Positions 1-8,635 are shown, counted from the stretch's first letter. The stretch: 57,014 nucleotides of DNA from Gammaproteobacteria bacterium (GCA_023380515.1 JAMCRH010000182.1:1-57014); one strand, 5' to 3'. The notes: a model not told the origin generated them from the sequence alone. Program-made: numbers and translations.

Positions 1-47
1 GTGTACCCCGTATATTGAATTTTTGTTAAATCTACGGGTCAAGTTTC

Positions 48-2552
48 ATGCCACAAAATCGTCGTTCTCCTCTACGTTTATCTCCGCTGGTGCTCGCGCT
101 CGCAGCGGCCTCTTGTGTGACAGTCGCGATTGCTGATGTCCCACTTGTGCAACCGGGTGCCCCTGGACAACCCAGTCGTCAAATCAGTGCTGAAGAAGCA
201 ATTCAGCTCGTGTCTGCGCGTTTCACGACAGCCGACGTGAAGTTCATGCAAGAGATGATTCCACATCACCAGCAAGCGTTGGACATGACGGTTCTTCTTG
301 CAGAGCGCACCAGCAGTAATGCCATGGTCGAGTTGGCGTCGCGGATCGAGCGGACGCAAGTCGATGAAATTGAATACATGACGCAATGGCTTGCAGAGCG
401 CGGACAAACTGTACCGAACCGCGATTGGCGTGAACATACAGATCACGGTCATCATGGTCACCACGGCCACCAAGGTCATCACGGTCATGAAGAACACAAT
501 GGCCAGCAAATGATGGAAGGGATGGCAACACCCGAGCAAATGGAGGCGTTAGCCGCGTCGATGGGGCCTGATTTCGATCGGATGTTCCTTGAACTTATGA
601 TCAAACACCACGAAGGTGCTTTGACCATGGTGAATGACTTGTTACGGCACCGAGGTGCTGCGGAAGAAACCGAGCTCTTTGAGTTTGTGAATGAAGTCAA
701 AAATGAGCAAGAAGCGGAAATCGGGCGAATGCTGGTCATGCTTGCTAGTTATTCGCCAGATCCACGGGCCGGCCTCGCGGCTGGATTCCGAGATGCTGGC
801 GAAGCCATTTGGAACATGGAATTGCTTGCTGCCTTACCGAAGCCAACCGGCTTCTATGATCCAGAAAATCCTGCTGGTCTGCCTGCAAGCCGCTTACGTG
901 AACTTGCCAACGGGACTGCCGAAGAGACGGTTGAAGAAGAAGCGCCAACGCGTTCACGCGGTTCAAGTAATCGTCCGTCGTTACTCGATTTTGCGAACAC
1001 GGATATGGCATTCTCGGATAACACGCTTGTCGTCGGCAGCTACCACGGTTTCAAAATTTATGACATTAGCCGCCATGGTGAACCCGAGCTCATCAGTGCC
1101 GTCGTTTGTCCAGGTGGCCAGGGTGACGTGTCAGTCGTCGGTGACTTGCTGATTATGTCGGTTGAACAAGGCAGTGGTCGTTTAGATTGTGGATTAGGTG
1201 GTGTTGCAGGGCAAGTGAGTGAAGAGCGTTTCCGCGGTCTGCGTATTTTCGACATCCGCGACTTGACCATGCCGGTGCAAGTGGGCGCGGTACAAACCTG
1301 TCGTGGTTCACACACCCATACGGTCGTTTCGAACGATGATAATCGTTTGATTGTTTATAACTCAGCAACCAGCTTTGTGCGTGAAGATGAAGAGCTCGAA
1401 GGGTGTCTGAATAAAGACCCGTTCCGCGATGATCGGACAGCGTTGTTCCGCATCGATGTCATCGAGATTCCAATCGATCGCCCGCAGGACTCACGCATTA
1501 TTCATAGCCCAGCAGTGTTTGCCGACCCTGAAAGCGGTAACCTCGCAGGTTTATGGGAGCGTGGAGACCATGGTCCGGGCACGCAAACGACGAATGAAAC
1601 CAATCATTGCCACGATATCACTGTATTCCCAGCAGCGAACCTCGCCGCCGGTGCGTGTTCAGGCAATGGTATTCTCTTTGATATCACTGACCCAGTGAAT
1701 CCAATGCGGATTGACGATGTGGTTGACCCAGGCTTTGCTTACTGGCACTCAGCGACTTTCAGTAACGACGGCAGTAAAGTTATTTTCACCGATGAGTGGG
1801 GCGGTGGTACCCGTCCTCGTTGCCGCGCATCAGACCCGATGCACTGGGGCGCAAATGCCATCTACGACATCGTTGATGGTCAGCTTGTGTTCCGCAGCTA
1901 TTACAAACTGCCGGCACCGCAAAGCGACACCGAAAATTGTGTGGCGCACAATGGCTCTCTGTTACCGGTACCTGGCCGCGACATTATGGTTCAAGCTTGG
2001 TATCAAGGTGGTGTTTCGGTGTTCGACTTCACGGATTCGTCGAATCCGTTTGAGATTGCTTACTTCGATCGCGGACCTATTGATGAGAAAGCCTTGGTGA
2101 CCGGTGGCTATTGGTCAACCTACTGGTATCGTGGTCTGGTGTACGGCACTGAGATTGTACGTGGTTTGGATGTTCTTGAACTGGTACCGAGTGATTACAT
2201 TAGCGCGAACGAGCTTGCTGCAGCCTTGTTGGTTGATAAGGGCAAGGAGTTTAATCCGCAGTTACAAGAAACGCTGAGCTGGCCGGCTGAACCTGTGATT
2301 GCACTCGCTTACAGAGACCAGCTGCAACGTTCGAACCGTCTGAGCGAAGCACAAGTGACGCAACTGACCAGCATGCTTGAAGAAACCGAGCAAGCGCTTG
2401 AGCGCGGTCGTCGTAATCGCGGATTATCAAATCGCCTAAATAGTATGGCGGCGGATATGAAGCGTGAGGCAAATTCCCGTGAAGGCATTGATCGCCAGCG
2501 TTTGAGCGGCTTGGGTGAGTCGCTCGAAGGGCTTGCTGCTCGCTTACTTTAA
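48..2552 (+). CDS. Secreted DUF305 / LVIVD-repeat fusion protein
   Basis: An 834-residue exported protein of unknown exact function, probably periplasmic and metal-related. A signal peptide covers about residues 1-29 (basic start, then a Leu/Ala-rich core). Residues about 55-235 match the DUF305 family: two copies of a His-His helix motif are visible (MIPHHQQALDM and MIKHHEGALTM). Between them lies a His/Gly-rich stretch (about residues 129-150) that looks like a metal-binding loop. From about residue 300 on there are repeated blade-like segments (NTLVVGSYHGFKIYDI, FRGLRIFDI, GVSVFDFTD) typical of LVIVD beta-propellers. DUF305 proteins are often found with copper-handling genes, so a metal role is an inference. 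The start is near the window edge, so upstream operon partners may be missing. Confidence 0.85.
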   Translation: MPQNRRSPLRLSPLVLALAAASCVTVAIADVPLVQPGAPGQPSRQISAEEAIQLVSARFTTADVKFMQEMIPHHQQALDMTVLLAERTSSNAMVELASRIERTQVDEIEYMTQWLAERGQTVPNRDWREHTDHGHHGHHGHQGHHGHEEHNGQQMMEGMATPEQMEALAASMGPDFDRMFLELMIKHHEGALTMVNDLLRHRGAAEETELFEFVNEVKNEQEAEIGRMLVMLASYSPDPRAGLAAGFRDAGEAIWNMELLAALPKPTGFYDPENPAGLPASRLRELANGTAEETVEEEAPTRSRGSSNRPSLLDFANTDMAFSDNTLVVGSYHGFKIYDISRHGEPELISAVVCPGGQGDVSVVGDLLIMSVEQGSGRLDCGLGGVAGQVSEERFRGLRIFDIRDLTMPVQVGAVQTCRGSHTHTVVSNDDNRLIVYNSATSFVREDEELEGCLNKDPFRDDRTALFRIDVIEIPIDRPQDSRIIHSPAVFADPESGNLAGLWERGDHGPGTQTTNETNHCHDITVFPAANLAAGACSGNGILFDITDPVNPMRIDDVVDPGFAYWHSATFSNDGSKVIFTDEWGGGTRPRCRASDPMHWGANAIYDIVDGQLVFRSYYKLPAPQSDTENCVAHNGSLLPVPGRDIMVQAWYQGGVSVFDFTDSSNPFEIAYFDRGPIDEKALVTGGYWSTYWYRGLVYGTEIVRGLDVLELVPSDYISANELAAALLVDKGKEFNPQLQETLSWPAEPVIALAYRDQLQRSNRLSEAQVTQLTSMLEETEQALERGRRNRGLSNRLNSMAADMKREANSREGIDRQRLSGLGESLEGLAARLL

Positions 2553-2646
2553 TCGTTAGCGCGGTAGACTGCTATTAGTCTAAAAAAACGCAGGTCAATG
2601 CGCTCATGCTTGTCAGTGAAGCATCAGCCGTTGGTTTTAGATAGAG

Positions 2647-2676
2647 GCCGAGTTGAATAGCGACTCGGCTTTTTTT
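2647..2676 (+). terminator. Intrinsic terminator after the DUF305/LVIVD gene
   Basis: A 7-bp stem (GCCGAGT with ACTCGGC) and 9-nt loop is followed by seven T residues. It closes the first gene; the rest of 2553-2813 shows no coding signal. Confidence 0.85.
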
Positions 2677-2813
2677 ATGGCTTTTGAATATCGCCGCTCG
2701 CATCGTTCAGGTAATAGAAATGCATTGGCTATACCCGCTGGGTGCAATACAACAGCCAATAAATTGTGCTAGTCTCACCAATAACGAGTATTTACTTGAT
2801 CATGGAGGATAGA

Positions 2814-4046
2814 TTGAAATCTCTATTGTTTATTGTCGCTGCACTTACCAGTTTTAATACCTTTGCTACTCCTCAATCCGCGGAAGAATATCTCGAGGAA
2901 GTTAACAAAGCATTTGGTCGCTTTTTTGAAGCAACAAATGGTAAGAGCTTTAGTCAACAGGTCATAGCGATCGAAGCGCTCTATTTAGAGTTTGAGGATA
3001 ACGAAGCGGTTCAAGATGTTCTTTTACAAAGTCTCGGCGACGTGTATTCGTTTCTAGGCTTACATCAGTGTGCTCTAATGACAGTTGATAGTCGAGATAG
3101 TGAATCTGGAACGTTCTATGATGAAATAAAGCGCTTTGGAATACATGATGCCATCGACGCGATTTTGGAAAGATCTTCGAAGCATCAAATCGTGATGATT
3201 AATGAAGCACATCATACTCCTCAACATCGGGTCTTGACGTATCAATTACTTGAAGGTTTGTGGGAACAGGGCTATCGCTATTTAGCTTTGGAAGCATTGG
3301 CCGAAACTGCTGAGCATAATATTACGATAGAGCATGTTCCTCTTAATGCTGGTCATTATACGAAGGAGCCAATTTTCGCGAACATGTTGCTCTATGCGCA
3401 ACAGCTTGGCTTCCAATTGGTCTCATATGATTATGGCTTTGAAATTCAAGGCACTATTGCAGAGAGAGAAGAGAGTGGTGCGAGAAATCTCCGTGAAAAG
3501 ATATTCACTCAAAATCCCGATGCTAAAGCGATCATCCATGTAGGCTATAACCACATTAACGAAGAAAGTAGGCTCGCCCACTATCTGAAAGAGTCACTTG
3601 GACTTGACCCATTAACTATTAATCAAACTAAGATTGGTGAAAGAAGCGAGCAACAATATGAGTCTGAGAGTTACGCATGGATGATTGCCAACCACGATTT
3701 TGATTTGCCAATTGTACTAATGAACGAAGCGGGCGAGTTTTGGTCAGCAAGCCGCAATGAATATGACGTGAATGTAATTTGGCCGAGAACTACATATATT
3801 CAAAACCGCCCTGAATGGGCTCATCTAGGCCGGTTTTTGAAGCCAATTGACCTTGCTTGGTGCCAAGAAACCTTTCCCTGTACCGTCGAGGTCTATATCT
3901 CGACATCGAACGGTGAAGTTCCAACTGATCGCATCTTAATCTTATCGGAGAATGATGCCGCTGGTGTTTTTATCTCACCATCGAGCACTAAAATAAAAGT
4001 AACGAATGCGGCTGGCGATAGGTTACATACCAAGATGATTGATTAA
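2814..4046 (+). CDS. Secreted ChaN/EreA-like superfamily protein
   Basis: A 410-residue exported protein. I favour a TTG start at 2814: it has GGAGGA at 2804-2809 about 5 bases upstream and gives a textbook signal peptide (MKSLLFIVAALTSFNTFA). ATG starts at 2766 or 2802 would spoil it. The core motif at about residues 130-139 (NEAHHTPQHR), followed by a predicted helix and YLALEAL, and later IIHVGYNHINEE, resembles the ChaN / erythromycin-esterase-like / TIKI superfamily, whose members place a Glu and His residues in a metal or catalytic site. Substrate unknown. Codon use is more A/T-rich than in the housekeeping genes. The next gene is another exported hydrolase, but the gap of about 160 bp argues against tight coupling. 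Confidence 0.6.
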   Translation: MKSLLFIVAALTSFNTFATPQSAEEYLEEVNKAFGRFFEATNGKSFSQQVIAIEALYLEFEDNEAVQDVLLQSLGDVYSFLGLHQCALMTVDSRDSESGTFYDEIKRFGIHDAIDAILERSSKHQIVMINEAHHTPQHRVLTYQLLEGLWEQGYRYLALEALAETAEHNITIEHVPLNAGHYTKEPIFANMLLYAQQLGFQLVSYDYGFEIQGTIAEREESGARNLREKIFTQNPDAKAIIHVGYNHINEESRLAHYLKESLGLDPLTINQTKIGERSEQQYESESYAWMIANHDFDLPIVLMNEAGEFWSASRNEYDVNVIWPRTTYIQNRPEWAHLGRFLKPIDLAWCQETFPCTVEVYISTSNGEVPTDRILILSENDAAGVFISPSSTKIKVTNAAGDRLHTKMID

Positions 4047-4205
4047 AAGACTGGTGTTTTAAGGAGATAATACGAAACACACGTGCAAGTTTAGTGAAAG
4101 ATGTTGAGATGGCGAGTCAAAGGTTTTACTCGCAGTTCATTGCGTGGGAACTTTTATTGTTTGCCCGCCACTAAGTTGCTTCATATCTTAACAAGTTACA
4201 ACATA

Positions 4206-5102
4206 ATGAACGCCTACTTACTGCTCGTTTGTCTTATTTTTTTAACTGTCCCTGTGGCCGCCAATAATGAGCGATACTTCCGTGAGGATGGAAGTGAAAT
4301 CCGTTACTATTTGGACAATGGTAACTCGGAAAACCTGTTGGTTATATTCCAAGGCTCTGACTGCAATAGCGTCCGCAAAATGGAATCGGTCAATACAATA
4401 TGGGAAGCATTCGATCCTGATTCGGCATTACTGTCCATCGAAAAGTATGGCATTGACGACAATTTGCCTTACGTTGCCGGTGAGCGGGATGACTGTCCCG
4501 CTGACTATCTTGAACACAACACGATGGCTCAACGAATTGAAGATGGTGTGCAACTCATTGAAGCTTTGAAGCATTCCTATCATGAAATTAGTCTAGCAGG
4601 AGGCAGTGAAGGTGGCTCCATAGCATTAGGCGTTGCTGCACGAATCCCGAGTTTGAGCGCAGTACTTGTATTAAATTCCGGCTCATCGAGTTTTCAACAT
4701 GACATCGAATTTAGCATCCAAAAGACCGTTCCAACGATGCAGCTTGATGAGATTTTGAATGGATTTCGGCAATTCGTAAGACAAATAAAGAATAGTGATG
4801 AACCCTTCCCGATTGAAGTGAGCGGTCACGGTTATGCGTTCTGGAAAGATGCCCTTGCTCGCGACTTACTTAAACCTCTTAAAGAAATTGAAGCGCCTGT
4901 GTTGGTGATGCAGTCGATAGATGATGAAAGTGTCGATCCCGAACAGACTCGACAAGAGGTTGAACAAATTATTGCTGGTGGCGCAAAAAACGTCACGTTG
5001 AAAATGATGCCAGGACTCGATCATGGTTTTCGGGATTCAAGCGGCACGTCTCGGTTAAGAGAGCAGATTGAATACGCTGCCAAGTTTATCAAGAGCGAGT
5101 AA
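4206..5102 (+). CDS. Secreted alpha/beta hydrolase
   Basis: A 298-residue exported serine hydrolase of unknown substrate. I chose the ATG at 4206 because it begins a clear signal peptide (NAYLLLVCLIFLTVPVAA); an upstream in-frame ATG at 4101 adds 35 residues in front of it. The nucleophile elbow is GGSEGG with Ser134. The probable acid lies in SIDDESVDP, and His273 is in LDHGF. The order Ser-Asp-His and the spacing fit the alpha/beta hydrolase fold. No good ribosome binding site precedes 4206. It ends 5 bp from the convergent hipB-like gene, with no terminator between. Confidence 0.65.
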   Translation: MNAYLLLVCLIFLTVPVAANNERYFREDGSEIRYYLDNGNSENLLVIFQGSDCNSVRKMESVNTIWEAFDPDSALLSIEKYGIDDNLPYVAGERDDCPADYLEHNTMAQRIEDGVQLIEALKHSYHEISLAGGSEGGSIALGVAARIPSLSAVLVLNSGSSSFQHDIEFSIQKTVPTMQLDEILNGFRQFVRQIKNSDEPFPIEVSGHGYAFWKDALARDLLKPLKEIEAPVLVMQSIDDESVDPEQTRQEVEQIIAGGAKNVTLKMMPGLDHGFRDSSGTSRLREQIEYAAKFIKSE

Positions 5103-5107
5103 TATTG

Positions 5108-5386
5108 CTATATCTCTCGTTTAACGGCTCTAGCACTAACCTGAAAGCCGCCTGGTGCGAGCAGTTTATTCAGGATGGATAAACGCGCATCGGTGTTGCC
5201 CTTTTCAACGTCACGTAAGGTTTTATCAGACACGCGGATGAATCGGGCGTAGTGATTTTGATTCATGCCATAAAGCTCGGTTCGGATTTTCTTAACCGCT
5301 TCACCAATGGTAATTGTGTTCGATGCAAAGGCCTCGTCGATTTCGGCGATTATTGCTCTGCGTTCATCGACTGATAAGTTAGACAT
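5108..5386 (-). CDS. HipB-like XRE-family antitoxin (second gene of a reverse-order hipAB pair)
   Basis: A 92-residue DNA-binding protein. Residues about 35-75 form a Cro/C1-type helix-turn-helix (YGMNQNHYARFIRVSDKTLRDVEKG), with a C-terminal extension GGFQVSARAV that resembles HipB tails. It follows the HipA-like kinase gene with an 8-bp overlap, so the two are co-translated and the antitoxin comes second. In the E. coli hipBA operon the antitoxin is first. Its job is presumably to neutralise the kinase and repress the shared promoter around 6711-6950. Family-level assignment is firm; pairing with the kinase is inferred from the overlap. Confidence 0.75.
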   Translation of the reverse strand: MSNLSVDERRAIIAEIDEAFASNTITIGEAVKKIRTELYGMNQNHYARFIRVSDKTLRDVEKGNTDARLSILNKLLAPGGFQVSARAVKREI

Positions 5387-6710
5387 GATACACCCCGTAG
5401 CTTATGAGCTTTTGTTCAATGTGTTCAAAACCAATGCCTGGAAAATTTAAAATTTCATCTGGACAGTTGAGCAACTTCAATAGATTCGGTAACTCAATGA
5501 GCGGTAGCGCGAGGTTACGCAGATAGATCAACAGGGCATCGGGCTCAGCAAAGTGCCTAAGTTTCTCGACAACAAGGTCAAATCGAACCGTGCCACCTTG
5601 CTCACAATCCTTGTCCCACTTAAATAATCGCGTCACCATTTCAGGATCTGCCTTCATCGGTGCGAAATCGTAGATCGGCGCAAAACGAATATCATTTTCG
5701 AATTTCAAAAAAGAAATATTCCGACCATGATTGTCTGAGTTTCCAAAAACCAAATTGAGTAAGTCGCGTGCAAGATATTGTTTGGCGAACTCAAAGCGAG
5801 ACATTTGTGTGGTGGTCTGAATCTGCTGCCAAACTTTGTTCATGACTGTCAGATGATTTTGGTAACTACCTGGCGCAGCATTGATGATCGAATAAACACT
5901 TTCCATACCTATGCGAGCGGCTAACGAATTCTCAATGGTGATATCGAACCGCGGCAGCCATAAGCTCACTTGCCCTTGGTGCTCTTCTACCTTGAGGTGC
6001 TCCACATCAATCGTTTCGATGCCTGTTCCTGAGAGTAGTTTCGCTAGAGCTTGGTAAAACACCCCTTCAGCGCGAAGCACATTATTATCGCGTGCCGAAC
6101 GCGTGTTTCTAGCGAACTTAGTTAGGTATGGTATGGCCGTAAGGGGTTTACCAGCGAAGTCACCGTCAATGAAAACTTGGTTATGATCAACCATCAGCAG
6201 TAGCTTCGGAGCAACACCACCTGCACCAGTTGCCCCGCCAACAGCAGCGCCGTGCTCGTTTGCGTATTCGAGAAAATCGTGCTGCAATTCAATCACCGAC
6301 TCGATGGGAAAACGACGTATTGTGTCGTACTCGACACTCTCCGCCGCTTCTTTAATTCGTAAATTCCCGACCGGCGCTATGCATGCCTTGGTCAGCAGCG
6401 CATAATTTTTATCAAATTCATTACTTCTACTGACATTGAGGTAATTGAGCCACCACGTACGTGATTCACCCGCGGGTAGCAAATCATCGAGCAATGCGGG
6501 CCAACTCGGGTAATCAGTCGGCAAGATGCTAACAGGCGCATTAACACTGCATGCCCAGCTATCTCGAAGGTCGTAGCGTGGTGCATACCGAATGTAATCG
6601 GGGAGGTATGATAAGGTGACTGGACTATTCATTTGATCACCGCCAAAACTCAGCTCAGCGGCGTCCCACCATCGACCTTGATTAAACAGCTGTAGTGTAA
6701 CGGTTTTCAT
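5379..6710 (-). CDS. HipA-family serine/threonine kinase toxin
   Basis: A 443-residue HipA-like kinase, close to the usual HipA length of about 440. The ATG at 6710 is favoured over an in-frame start 20 codons upstream. Visible elements: a glycine-rich P-loop-like GGATGAGGVAPK (158-169), FLPRFD-like WLPRFDI (251-257), the catalytic loop GNSDNHGRN (323-331, Asp326) and the metal-binding IYDFAP (346-351, Asp348). HipA proteins phosphorylate translation factors such as glutamyl-tRNA synthetase in E. coli; the target here is unknown. E. coli HipA carries its inactivating autophosphorylation Ser in the P-loop region, where this protein has Thr161 in a Gly-rich context. The gene precedes its antitoxin and is divergent from hipBST, 242 bp away. 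Confidence 0.8.
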   Translation of the reverse strand: MKTVTLQLFNQGRWWDAAELSFGGDQMNSPVTLSYLPDYIRYAPRYDLRDSWACSVNAPVSILPTDYPSWPALLDDLLPAGESRTWWLNYLNVSRSNEFDKNYALLTKACIAPVGNLRIKEAAESVEYDTIRRFPIESVIELQHDFLEYANEHGAAVGGATGAGGVAPKLLLMVDHNQVFIDGDFAGKPLTAIPYLTKFARNTRSARDNNVLRAEGVFYQALAKLLSGTGIETIDVEHLKVEEHQGQVSLWLPRFDITIENSLAARIGMESVYSIINAAPGSYQNHLTVMNKVWQQIQTTTQMSRFEFAKQYLARDLLNLVFGNSDNHGRNISFLKFENDIRFAPIYDFAPMKADPEMVTRLFKWDKDCEQGGTVRFDLVVEKLRHFAEPDALLIYLRNLALPLIELPNLLKLLNCPDEILNFPGIGFEHIEQKLISYGVYHV

Positions 6711-6797
6711 CGTAGCGCTCGGTAGTTTGATACTGTTATTTTCACAATATAGACCACATAACGGTAACAATCTACTGCAAAGTTGGGTTTTAATTGC

Positions 6798-6814
6798 GTT
6801 TAACGGAATTAAAC
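6798..6814. promoter_or_regulatory. Inverted repeat in the hipA / hipBST divergent intergenic region
   Basis: GTTTAA and TTAAAC flank 5 bases. It lies in the A/T-rich 242-bp space between the two divergent Hip loci, where HipB-type regulators would be expected to bind. Operator function is inferred. Confidence 0.35.
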
Positions 6815-6838
6815 TACCGAATTAGTAATAAAGTGCGT

Positions 6839-6871
6839 AATATGTGTTTTAATTATAGAAAAACGCACATT
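6839..6871. promoter_or_regulatory. Candidate HipB operator (imperfect dyad)
   Basis: Left arm AATATGTGTTTT (6839-6850) and right arm AAAACGCACATT (6860-6871) are complementary at 10 of 12 positions. It sits just upstream of the proposed hipBST promoter. Which of the two HipB proteins binds cannot be told. Confidence 0.4.
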
Positions 6872-6892
6872 AGTAACAATTATAGTTAAAAA

Positions 6893-6922
6893 TTGTCTTT
6901 AGCTTACCAATTCGTGTATATT
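6893..6922 (+). promoter_or_regulatory. Candidate sigma-70 promoter of hipBST
   Basis: TTGTCT at 6893-6898, an 18-bp spacer, then TATATT at 6917-6922, about 30 bp before the hipB start at 6953. Confidence 0.4.
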
Positions 6923-6952
6923 TTATGCATATATGTAATTGGAGTGCCTTTT

Positions 6953-7270
6953 ATGGGTCGGTTAAGAGACGCAAACGAGAATGTTGAGCACGCGCTTGAA
7001 CAGTTAAAAATTGCGGTGCTAGACGCGATGAAGCATAGCGCGACGCCTGTCGATAGGCCGTTTACGCATATTGACCATATCTCTGAGTTGGTCGCGGTCT
7101 ATCGAAAAGAGCATGGCTTGAGCAAAGGCGATTTTACATTAATGGCTGGCGTTACACCGCACACCATGCGCCGTTTTGAGAACGATCCTACATCGATGCG
7201 CGTAGATACCTTGATGAGCATTCTTCAGTCCTTTGGCATGACGCTCTACGCGGGGCCGATCGATGAATAA
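6953..7270 (+). CDS. hipB: HipB antitoxin-like regulator of a HipBST system
   Basis: A 105-residue XRE-family protein. The start at ATG 6953 (MGRLRDANEN) is preceded by GGAG at 6941-6944; an upstream in-frame ATG would add 20 hydrophobic residues and is rejected. The helix-turn-helix lies in about residues 47-80 (AVYRKEHGLSKGDFTLMAGVTPHTMRRFE). It overlaps hipS by 8 bp. In the characterised E. coli HipBST system HipB binds DNA and strengthens inhibition of the toxin, while HipS is the actual antitoxin. The same gene order and sizes here support that assignment. Confidence 0.8.
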   Translation: MGRLRDANENVEHALEQLKIAVLDAMKHSATPVDRPFTHIDHISELVAVYRKEHGLSKGDFTLMAGVTPHTMRRFENDPTSMRVDTLMSILQSFGMTLYAGPIDE

Positions 7271-7613
7271 GATCAGACGTGAGCGGGTCGGTTTAGTCTG
7301 GGCGAATGGACGTTTGGCAGGTACTTTAAGCGAAGTCAGCGATGGTTTGCGGTTTGAATACCGGTTTCAATACGACCCAAATTACCTTCAGAATGGCAGT
7401 CCAATTGGTCATTATTTCCCTCTCCAAGAGCAGCCTTTCGTATCGGACGTTTTACCGCCGTTCTTTGAAAATCTGACGAGTGAAGGTTGGATACGACGCT
7501 ATCAAAGCGCCAAAGCCCGAACTGACAAGCAAGACTCGTTTGGGCTATTGCTAGCAAACGGACGTGACCTGATTGGCGCTGTCAGTGTCACTCCGCAGCC
7601 AAAGGAGGCGTGA
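7263..7613 (+). CDS. hipS: HipS-like antitoxin (stand-alone HipA N-subdomain 1)
   Basis: A 116-residue protein equivalent to the N-terminal subdomain of HipA (Couple_hipA type): it opens with RVGLVWANGRLAGTL, contains FPLQEQPF and LPPFFENLTSEGW, and ends with DLIGAVSV. In ordinary HipA this domain is fused to the kinase; here it stands alone and is followed by a kinase lacking it. That is the hallmark of HipBST, where HipS neutralises the kinase HipT. The ATG at 7263 overlaps hipB by 8 bp and the stop touches the hipT start (TGATG), so the three are translationally coupled. Confidence 0.85.
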   Translation: MNKIRRERVGLVWANGRLAGTLSEVSDGLRFEYRFQYDPNYLQNGSPIGHYFPLQEQPFVSDVLPPFFENLTSEGWIRRYQSAKARTDKQDSFGLLLANGRDLIGAVSVTPQPKEA

Positions 7614-8623
7614 TGGGTATTTGCCTCGGAACGCTTAAACCAACCGCAGACTCGCAATTAACCGAAGGTTTTAACAAGCGATTCGCGAAATCGATGTTTG
7701 GATTGTCATCGCTGCCGGTTGGCGGTTTAACCATTGGGATGACTGCAAGTGAGTTCGAACGTCAAGCGGAACCTTATCTTGAGGGGCAATCGATTTCCGG
7801 GGTACAGCGAAAAGTTATGGTGCGACTTGAGGGGAACAAGCTTGTACCCGCTCAAGGCAACGGCGATTACATTTTAAAACCGACGCCACCAACTATCCCG
7901 CATTTGCCAGAAAATGAACATGCGATGATGAACCTTGCACGTGCGGCGGGCTTACATGTAGCAGATTGTGCGGTGATCCCGTTTGAGGACGGCGAGTTGG
8001 GTTATATCACCAAACGATTCGATAAGCTTGCGGATGGACAACGTCTCTTCGTTGAAGACGCAGCCTCACTGTGTCAGGCTCATTCATCGAACAAAGGCGA
8101 CCACGACATGTGGTCGTACGAATTGGCGATTCGAATCATGTATGAGGCCGCGGGTCGGAAAGCTCCGGTGATCATGAAAGGACTGCAGCAAGTTCTATTC
8201 GCATATTTGGTGGGTAATAATGATTTGCACCTGAAGAACTTCGCGATGTACCGCAAGCCGAACTCAACCAGCACCACGATGTTCGACTTTACTCCAATTT
8301 ATGATGTGCTATCGGTTTTCCCGTACCCCGAATACAATCTCGCAGATTACCTGACGTTGTCGCTCAATGAAGCAGAACGAGCGGGGACTTTCTCGCCGGA
8401 ATATGAGCATTTCGGTTATTACACCAAACAAGATTTTGTTGCGCTTGGCCAAACGCTTGGTTTAAACGAAAAGGCGGCGACGGCGTTTGTGACTGCATTG
8501 ACCGACAAGGTTGAAAAGAACCTCAAGCCAATTGTCCAAGCGTCGCTGATGCCAGAACCAATGCAGCGGATTATCATTGAAGGGGTTGAAAGCCGAATTG
8601 CTTGCTTACGGCGAGTGCTTTAA
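7613..8623 (+). CDS. hipT: HipT-like serine/threonine kinase toxin
   Basis: A 336-residue kinase lacking the HipA N-subdomain. The start is ATG 7613, placed by AAAGGAGG at 7601-7608; a GTG at 7610 is possible but worse spaced. The P-loop region reads EGQSISGVQRKVMV with Ser60 and Ser62, the same Ser-Ile-Ser arrangement that is autophosphorylated in E. coli HipT. The catalytic loop is GNNDLHLKNF (Asp204) and the metal-binding motif IYDV (Asp231). E. coli HipT phosphorylates tryptophanyl-tRNA synthetase; whether that holds here is inference. It is the last gene of the hipBST operon. Length is close to E. coli HipT. Confidence 0.85.
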   Translation: MGICLGTLKPTADSQLTEGFNKRFAKSMFGLSSLPVGGLTIGMTASEFERQAEPYLEGQSISGVQRKVMVRLEGNKLVPAQGNGDYILKPTPPTIPHLPENEHAMMNLARAAGLHVADCAVIPFEDGELGYITKRFDKLADGQRLFVEDAASLCQAHSSNKGDHDMWSYELAIRIMYEAAGRKAPVIMKGLQQVLFAYLVGNNDLHLKNFAMYRKPNSTSTTMFDFTPIYDVLSVFPYPEYNLADYLTLSLNEAERAGTFSPEYEHFGYYTKQDFVALGQTLGLNEKAATAFVTALTDKVEKNLKPIVQASLMPEPMQRIIIEGVESRIACLRRVL

Positions 8624-8635
8624 ATCTGCTTACGA

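Noticed and set aside
2567..2590. Short hairpin AGACT/AGTCT followed by A residues after the first gene
   Set aside because: The A-run is on the wrong side for a terminator on the plus strand, and no minus-strand gene needs one there.
7263..8623. A frameshifted single hipA pseudogene
   Set aside because: hipS and hipT each have a sensible start, hipT has a strong ribosome site, and both match the known HipBST split.
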